Shown here one piece after another: positions 58,205 through 64,000 of a stretch of 64,000 nucleotides of DNA; position 1 is the first letter of the stretch, and each line of letters opens with the position of its first letter. The notes beneath the pieces are model-generated. The model was not told where the DNA came from and searched no databases. It saw only the letters and a list, made by a program, of their open reading frames with translations. Source of the stretch: Ectocarpus siliculosus. Taxonomy: Eukaryota; Sar; Phaeophyceae; Ectocarpales; Ectocarpaceae. A program made the translations under genes and the position numbers. The stretch lies in NCBI GenBank assembly GCA_000310025.1, contig FN649740.1, positions 4,098,514-4,162,513 of the forward strand, given 5' to 3'.

Positions 58205-60684
58205 TCTCTAGGGTCACCCGCCTTCACTCCTCCACGACGAGTCCACTCTTCCTCTACCCCCACTACACATTGCGGACTCGTTCTTGGCCTTCGACTGCTG
58301 TCCACCGAGAACCACCCGTCATGGACTCCTTCTCGAGCTTCAGATGTGCGATGATTTGCCCTACATGTAGTTTAGTCTCTTTTGGTCGCTCGGCGTATTT
58401 TCGTTTCGAGCCCTGCCGTGACATTTTTGTGGTTCGGAATTCCGAGTTCCTTCTCTCACTACATAGCTATATACACGATCTGTCCCTCTCTCTCTTTCCG
58501 TGTTTCTGTCTCCCTCGATGGGCACACCCGCCCATCACGCCACCAATCCCTCCAGTCCCGTCAACTGCTATCGGACCCCCTCTATCTGCAGTCTTGGGAT
58601 ACTGGGTCGCTTCACTTTTCCCATGGCAAACAAAGGCACTGCAGCATTTCTTTTTCACCGAGCTGCTACATGAAATCACTTTTTTAAGTCTGATTGATCA
58701 TGTTGCTGGAGTCAGCTGCTAACACTCTATCGATTGACATATTGACATACCTCTCATCTCCCTCCATCTAGTAATCTTATTCTACCGTCTATCGGACTCC
58801 TTTTCTAGCCTCCGATTCACCCATGTCTCGTTGCCAACTCTTCGGCCCTTGCGTTTCAGGTCCACAAATACTTCGCTTGATGCTCGCCGTCGATGAGCTC
58901 ATCAACGTTCAGAATGTCCCTTCATCAAACGCACATGCAAATCTTGCAAATTCTCATTTTTTTTCGTTGAGAGGATTTTGCTGGGTGGGTCGACTCAAAA
59001 ACACATTATGTTGTGTGAGCGGCTGAGCTTGGGAAACGTCACACCGCAGCTGGACACCAGCTGTGGGTCGGTCCTGCCCCCTGCTCTTGTTTTCGTCTTG
59101 CATCACCCCCTTTCTTTATGCAACTGCTGTGGGCTCATGCCCGGGGGGATCACTTCGAGGGTATTGTGCATTCTGTGTGGAATGTATGTACATACACGTC
59201 GTATGCAACGTCACATGCACCTGCATGTACAAAGCATGCACACACAACTTCGTGTGGAAAACTATGAAGAGAAGTGAACAACAACAAGGCCGGTTGTGGG
59301 TACTCGCAACACTGCTGGTGGCCAGAGATCAGGCTGCGGGTTGGTTGGGCACCATTGGCCTACAACCTGGGGGGGGAAGGTTGCACCCCGAAGGGCAAGT
59401 AATCTCGCATCTCGGAGAAATGGGTTATTCCAACTGGCGCGGCAGGCTGGCAGTATTGACGAAGCACGTGTTGAGGTTGATCCCGGCCTCCCAACCTCCC
59501 AACCTCCCACCCAGCGCAGGCTGTGATCCACCTAGACTAGTCTACACCTCTGGCCACCAGTGAACGACCTAAACTCCACACAGACTTTGACTCGAGAAAC
59601 ACTCGAAATATTCGCGTTCTTCCTCCGGCACGGGAAGGGCCAAAGCGTCTCGAGCTATTGCACTCCCGTAGATGCTGTTGTCAATGAACGAAGTACACGC
59701 ACTTCCTTTGCAATATTCGTGGTGTTTCAACCTACCGCCAAAGATCCAAACGCAGGAGGGCCTGTAGACTAATTTGTGGGTCTTTCCAAGTCTCTCTGAT
59801 CAACTTACATATTATCATAATGACAATATGCTTGTGCTACCCTGTTGGCCTTGGGATCGCTCCAGTTTGGGCAGCAGGGCAAAGCGCTAACAACCTCTCT
59901 ACTCTGGTTCCTTGACATGCAGGCTAGACATCAAGAAGGCATGTCGTAGCAACATCTGCTGGTGCCATCCGCAACAAAGTAAATTCGCCTAACTTCGTCT
60001 TGAGAGCGGGATAGATCTTACCTGCCCATCTGTGACGGTAGCAGCAGAAGAAGCAGGGGACGCCATCAGAGCAAACCAGGGGCGGAGGTTGCGTCGTGTG
60101 TGAGAGGTGACCTGCTGTTGATGTCCAGCACTCTGCTTCAGGCGTCTGCGATGGATGTCGCTGCTTGACGAACAGACCAGGAGTGGGTGAACTTCTTTCC
60201 GCTATGCGGGCATATGGACCCACCTGCCACACAATGATGCAAAGTGACAAGTAGCGCCATGGTAAATTCAACCAAGGGCCATCGGCAGGTCCGGCAATCG
60301 ACTACTAGATACTTGTCACATGGCGCCCATCATGATGACATCATAATGCATCATGTGGATATGCCGATATGCCAATATGCCGAGGAGATATGCCGCCCGC
60401 ATCTCCAGTGTGTAAAAATAGTAACATGCGGTCGGATCGCTCCCCCCCCCCCCCGAGATCCACCGAGTTGCGTCTCCCCCACCAAGTTACGCTGGTTGCG
60501 CCAAGTTCAATTGCGTTAAAACGTACCTTCTGCACGCTCTCAGCTTAGGAGGGACCTTGAGGTATAGACCTGGTGTAGGGCCGCGTGAAAGGGAAAAGGG
60601 AAAAACTCAAGAAGGAAGAGAAGTCGATTTCACGGTCGGCGGATATAGTCCGTGGTGACCGGCAGGGCGGGCGCGCCGAACAGC

Positions 60685-63600
60685 ATGTCGTACTTGCTGC
60701 CGCACTTGAGAACAGGGTGGGCTGTGGACCAAGCCATCATCAACGAGGAGGAGAGGGTGGTGTGCCTGAGGTTCGGGCACGACCATGACGTGACATGCAT
60801 GCAGATGGATGAGGTCCTTGCGGGCATTGCGGAGGACGTCAAAAACTTTTGCGCCATCTACGTCGTTGACGTTTCGGAGGTACGCACACAGGGAAGAGAG
60901 AGCGGGGTTGACGTGGTACAATAGGTTGTTGGGGGCGATGAAAAAGAAGCAGTGTACAGCAGCGGTTACCCCTGTCCGCCCTCTGTACCCGAGATTAATC
61001 ACAACGCTTGTGGCTTCTATGGTTGAAACAATACGTACCATGAGGTACATATGTTTGTACACAATTGTTGCCCGCCACCGTGCCGACAACTGGGTTGTGG
61101 TGAACTGCATTTAAATACTTGGGTAGCTGTTGTATGTAGTCACAACGCAGGCAGTGCAGGGCGAAGGCATTTCTTCGGCCCATCCCCCGCCTACGTATAC
61201 ATATATGTATGTATAGCTAATCTACGTTGCTTTGTCGTTATTTTCAGGACTGCCTTTGTTAACGGCTTTTCATGTCGGCACCATTTGCCGCGTTAGCCAG
61301 AAACCACGGTACAGGCAGTACAGTAATTTTTGGGCGGTAACAGGCCACTACGGTAAACTCCGGACGTGACTGTTCACCACCACGATAATTTTCTTGCGGT
61401 ACAATGTACAGTATAGCAAAATCACCACCGCCGTGCAGAAATGTGCTACTCTCTTACCGTTACTGGTCACCACGGTATAAATTGTACAGTTAACCACGCC
61501 ATGGCACGTCGGGCCTTGTTCGGTTTGCTTGCTTTTAAGTGTTCCTTACGCGTGTGGTCACCACACAACAAACGTGCGCGACACGTTCACCAAGCATCAC
61601 GTCCGTCAACCGGTCGCATGAAAAGGTTGAAAACCAGGCGGCATGTGTACATACCCACTTTACTGCAGGCAGGCTCTCGTGGCCTCAAGACGACGACGGA
61701 AGTCCAGCGCTGCGCGAATCAATTATTATGTCATCGGCAGAAAGGGCAGGCGAAACAAGCAAGCGTCGCCTTCCTCATCCAGAGAAACGGTGGAATTCAA
61801 CGGTTCAAAAACAAACCAAGAAAACAACCCTTACGCAACAGGCCCCCACATCATTAGTCCTCGAGAAGTCAATCACTGCCCGAGTGCTTGCCAATTGCGT
61901 AGAGGGGCACATGGCCATTTTACTGGGCCGTGTAACGCGCTTGGTGTTTTTTCTGTGCGGTAGATGGGATTTTGTTTTTATTTCGGTAATGTTCTCCGCG
62001 GTAATTCGAAAACACGGGAATTGCGATTTTGCCCTGAATTTTTTGTACGGTAATGGCGCAATTCAATTATTTTTTCGTTAACGGCTTGGTCGTTTATCTT
62101 AAGACCAATTTATCACGGAAACGATTTGGATGTGAACGGTAATTCTCATTTTTCACGGGATCACGGGAAATGGTAACTACCGTGGTTCTACCGCAGTACA
62201 ATTACAGCTCTGATTATTTTATACCCTAACCCAACCCTTCTGCGGTGTCTCAGCGGAGTTTTTGCAGCCGCAATGGGGTTCAATTGTGGGCGAGAACGGG
62301 GCTACAAGCTAGTGACCTTTTTTTTATTTTTTCCTTCCGTGCTGTATGGGGACATGGAAAAGGCCAGTATCGACGGGCACAAATACGGGCGACCGTTCCA
62401 CACAACAGCGCCCAGACCCGTCGTCGGCAACCACAAAGTCCCTTTAGTAGAGCAGAATAGACCACTGGCAAGTGCGGGCTTGGACCTCGGTACTTTTGTC
62501 CATTTGGTAACAATTTCGCACCTGACTCTTTCAAGTCTACCTCGATGACGTGTCTGCCACTTTCGTGTGCTGTCCTTTCGCCAAGCGCGGGATAGACGTG
62601 AAAAATATGTACCTCCGGGTTGGGTTCGCATCGTTCGAAGCCTCGGAAACGACTCGTGTTGTATGACACCAAAGCGCAGGCCGAGGGGGGGGGGGGGGGG
62701 GCAGGCAGCGCCCCTACATGATGGGTTTCGCCGCAAAATACTCCGCGCGGAAACGGTTGCGTGATTCATTAAGTCTTGTTTGCACCGACCTCGCCAACCG
62801 GGTGACCAATGAAACGGCAAAACTGTCAGCGTTTAACGATCAAGGTCCTCGGAAGGAAACTAAACATGGGAATGAGCATGCCGCAGTATTCCCCACACAA
62901 ACCCGTTGCGAGAGCAACACACCAAAGCTTAAGCTTCATGCTAGCCCCCCCCTGAAAGTCAGTATTGCAAAGGGTGAAGGACGGCAATAGGGTCACTTCA
63001 GGGGTTTTGTGTGTTGTGTGGGTCCAGGTAGTGCCCCGATCAGCCAAACGCGAGCAAGAGCCCGGGCGACATTTTCGCCCCGAGGGCGTTTTCCCTCTGT
63101 AATTGCAACGACCCACCCATTACCTTTTTTGAGAACGCACCCGGGCGTTCATTTTTTCCTAAACAAGTTGCGCAACAGTAGTCTTGTTCGTGCCTTGGCG
63201 ATCGCGATCGTGCTTGGTTGCCATCACGATGCTCTGTAACGAACTGTTTGTCGTTGGTCGATGTAGGGTTGCTTGCCTTGGGATACCTTTTGGAGAGCAC
63301 CGCCAATGCATGACCACGTTGCCGAGTCCTCTCAATACCCGTACGTTCTCGGGGCGAATTTCGAACACCCCGCATATCCGTAATCGAGGCACCGCCTTCC
63401 CGAATCTTTCGTCAGTGTTTCCAACCCGCTGCCTCCACCAGCCTGTGCCTCACTTTCTGTTGCTACATGTTTTTTTCTGCTTTTTTTATCTCACATAACA
63501 AATCCATCTATATCCATTGAAAAGAGTCTAGGATATCCTGGTACATGAATTCATAGAGTTAACGGAGTGTTATAGTACCTGTTTCTACGATTCCCCAAGC

Positions 63601-63791
63601 ATTTATTTATTTATTTATTCATTTTTGGTGTTCGCCTTTGTCCCTCTTCGCAGGTGCCGGACTTCAACGACATGTACGAGCTCTACGACCCTTGCACCGT
63701 GATGTTCTTCTTCCGCAACAAGCACATCATGATCGATCTCGGCACGGGAAACAACAACAAGATCTCGTGGGCGTTCAACAACAAGCAGGAG
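60685..63791 (+). CDS. DIM1: DIM1/TXNL4A, U5 snRNP 15-kDa protein, first two exons (3' end outside window)
   Basis: Thioredoxin-fold component of the U4/U6.U5 tri-snRNP, needed for pre-mRNA splicing in the nucleus. Exon 60685-60879 starts MSYLLPHLRTGWAVDQAI (family MSYMLPHLHNGWQVDQAI) and includes RFGHDHDVTCMQMDEVL and NFCAIYVVDVSEV. Exon 63654-63791 follows TTCGCAG and reads VPDFNDMYELYDPCTVMFFF, RNKHIMIDLGTGNNNKISWA, FNNKQE, then a GTGCGC donor. Both exons are phase 0. They give 111 of about 142 family residues; the last 30 or so should lie right of the window. Identity to the animal and yeast proteins is obvious throughout. The intron is 2.8 kb, large for a gene this small. Confidence 0.97.
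61300..62190. repeat. Possible repeat element in DIM1 intron
   Basis: AACCACGGTA near 61303 and TACCGTGGTT near 62178 are inverted copies. The stretch between is rich in CGGTAA/CGGTAC words in both orientations, unlike the rest of the intron. This suggests a small inserted element or decayed repeat; ends are not firmly fixed. Confidence 0.35.
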
Positions 63792-64000
63792 GTGCGCTCA
63801 ATTGTCCATCTGCAGCCGCGTTTTCTGAGGATTGGTGCGATTGTTTGTAAGGGTACATCACCGCCGTAGTATCGCGCCCACCAGCGCTGTGTTTGGGTTT
63901 GTCAAACAGCGATGGAAAGGGCTGGCGCGATGTTTTGTTCGATGATGTCAAACGCCCCGTTGTCGACCTGAGCGCACACGAGAAACAACGGCATGCCTCC

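Overview
The window looks like nuclear DNA of a brown alga, most likely Ectocarpus or a close relative. The reasons are: genes split into many short exons by introns of several hundred bases with GT-AG borders; GC-rich coding exons; many simple repeats; and a tetratricopeptide (TPR) gene in which each repeat sits on its own 126-base exon, a layout known from Ectocarpus candidate immune receptors. Genes were found by chaining open stretches whose splice sites and codon phases agree and whose joined product matches a known family.

Layout. (1) 69-6778, plus strand: the last ten exons of ADA2/TADA2, the SAGA/ATAC histone acetyltransferase adaptor; its ZZ and SANT part lies left of the window. (2) 6779-20995: mostly gene-poor, with a possible small membrane protein (9864-10552, plus), a 508-residue intronless ORF of unknown role (13021-14547, minus) and two weak ORFs. 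(3) 20996-29630, minus: a nine-exon calcium-activated nucleotidase (CANT1/apyrase family), complete. (4) 31293-36563, plus: a five-exon membrane protein ending in a C2-like domain, followed by an exact 211-base tandem duplication of its last coding segment. (5) About 41448-42770, plus: a decayed FNIP/LRR-like repeat gene. (6) 47158-53224, minus: twelve TPR exons ending in a proper stop, but with no NB-ARC or other effector domain upstream. (7) 60685 to beyond 63791, plus: the first two exons of DIM1/TXNL4A, the U5 snRNP thioredoxin-fold protein.

Housekeeping genes (ADA2, CANT1, DIM1) flank lineage-specific repeat genes (C2 protein, FNIP remnant, TPR array). The most interesting part is the TPR array: exons and parts of the introns recur as a roughly 400-base unit, so the locus appears to have grown by duplication of exon-plus-intron units, and the homology stops abruptly near 53430 without reaching a receptor head. 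Other structural signals are a 618-base foldback element inside an ADA2 intron, a second foldback near 22.5 kb, a perfect 30-base inverted repeat in CANT1 intron 1, and several minisatellites and dispersed repeats.
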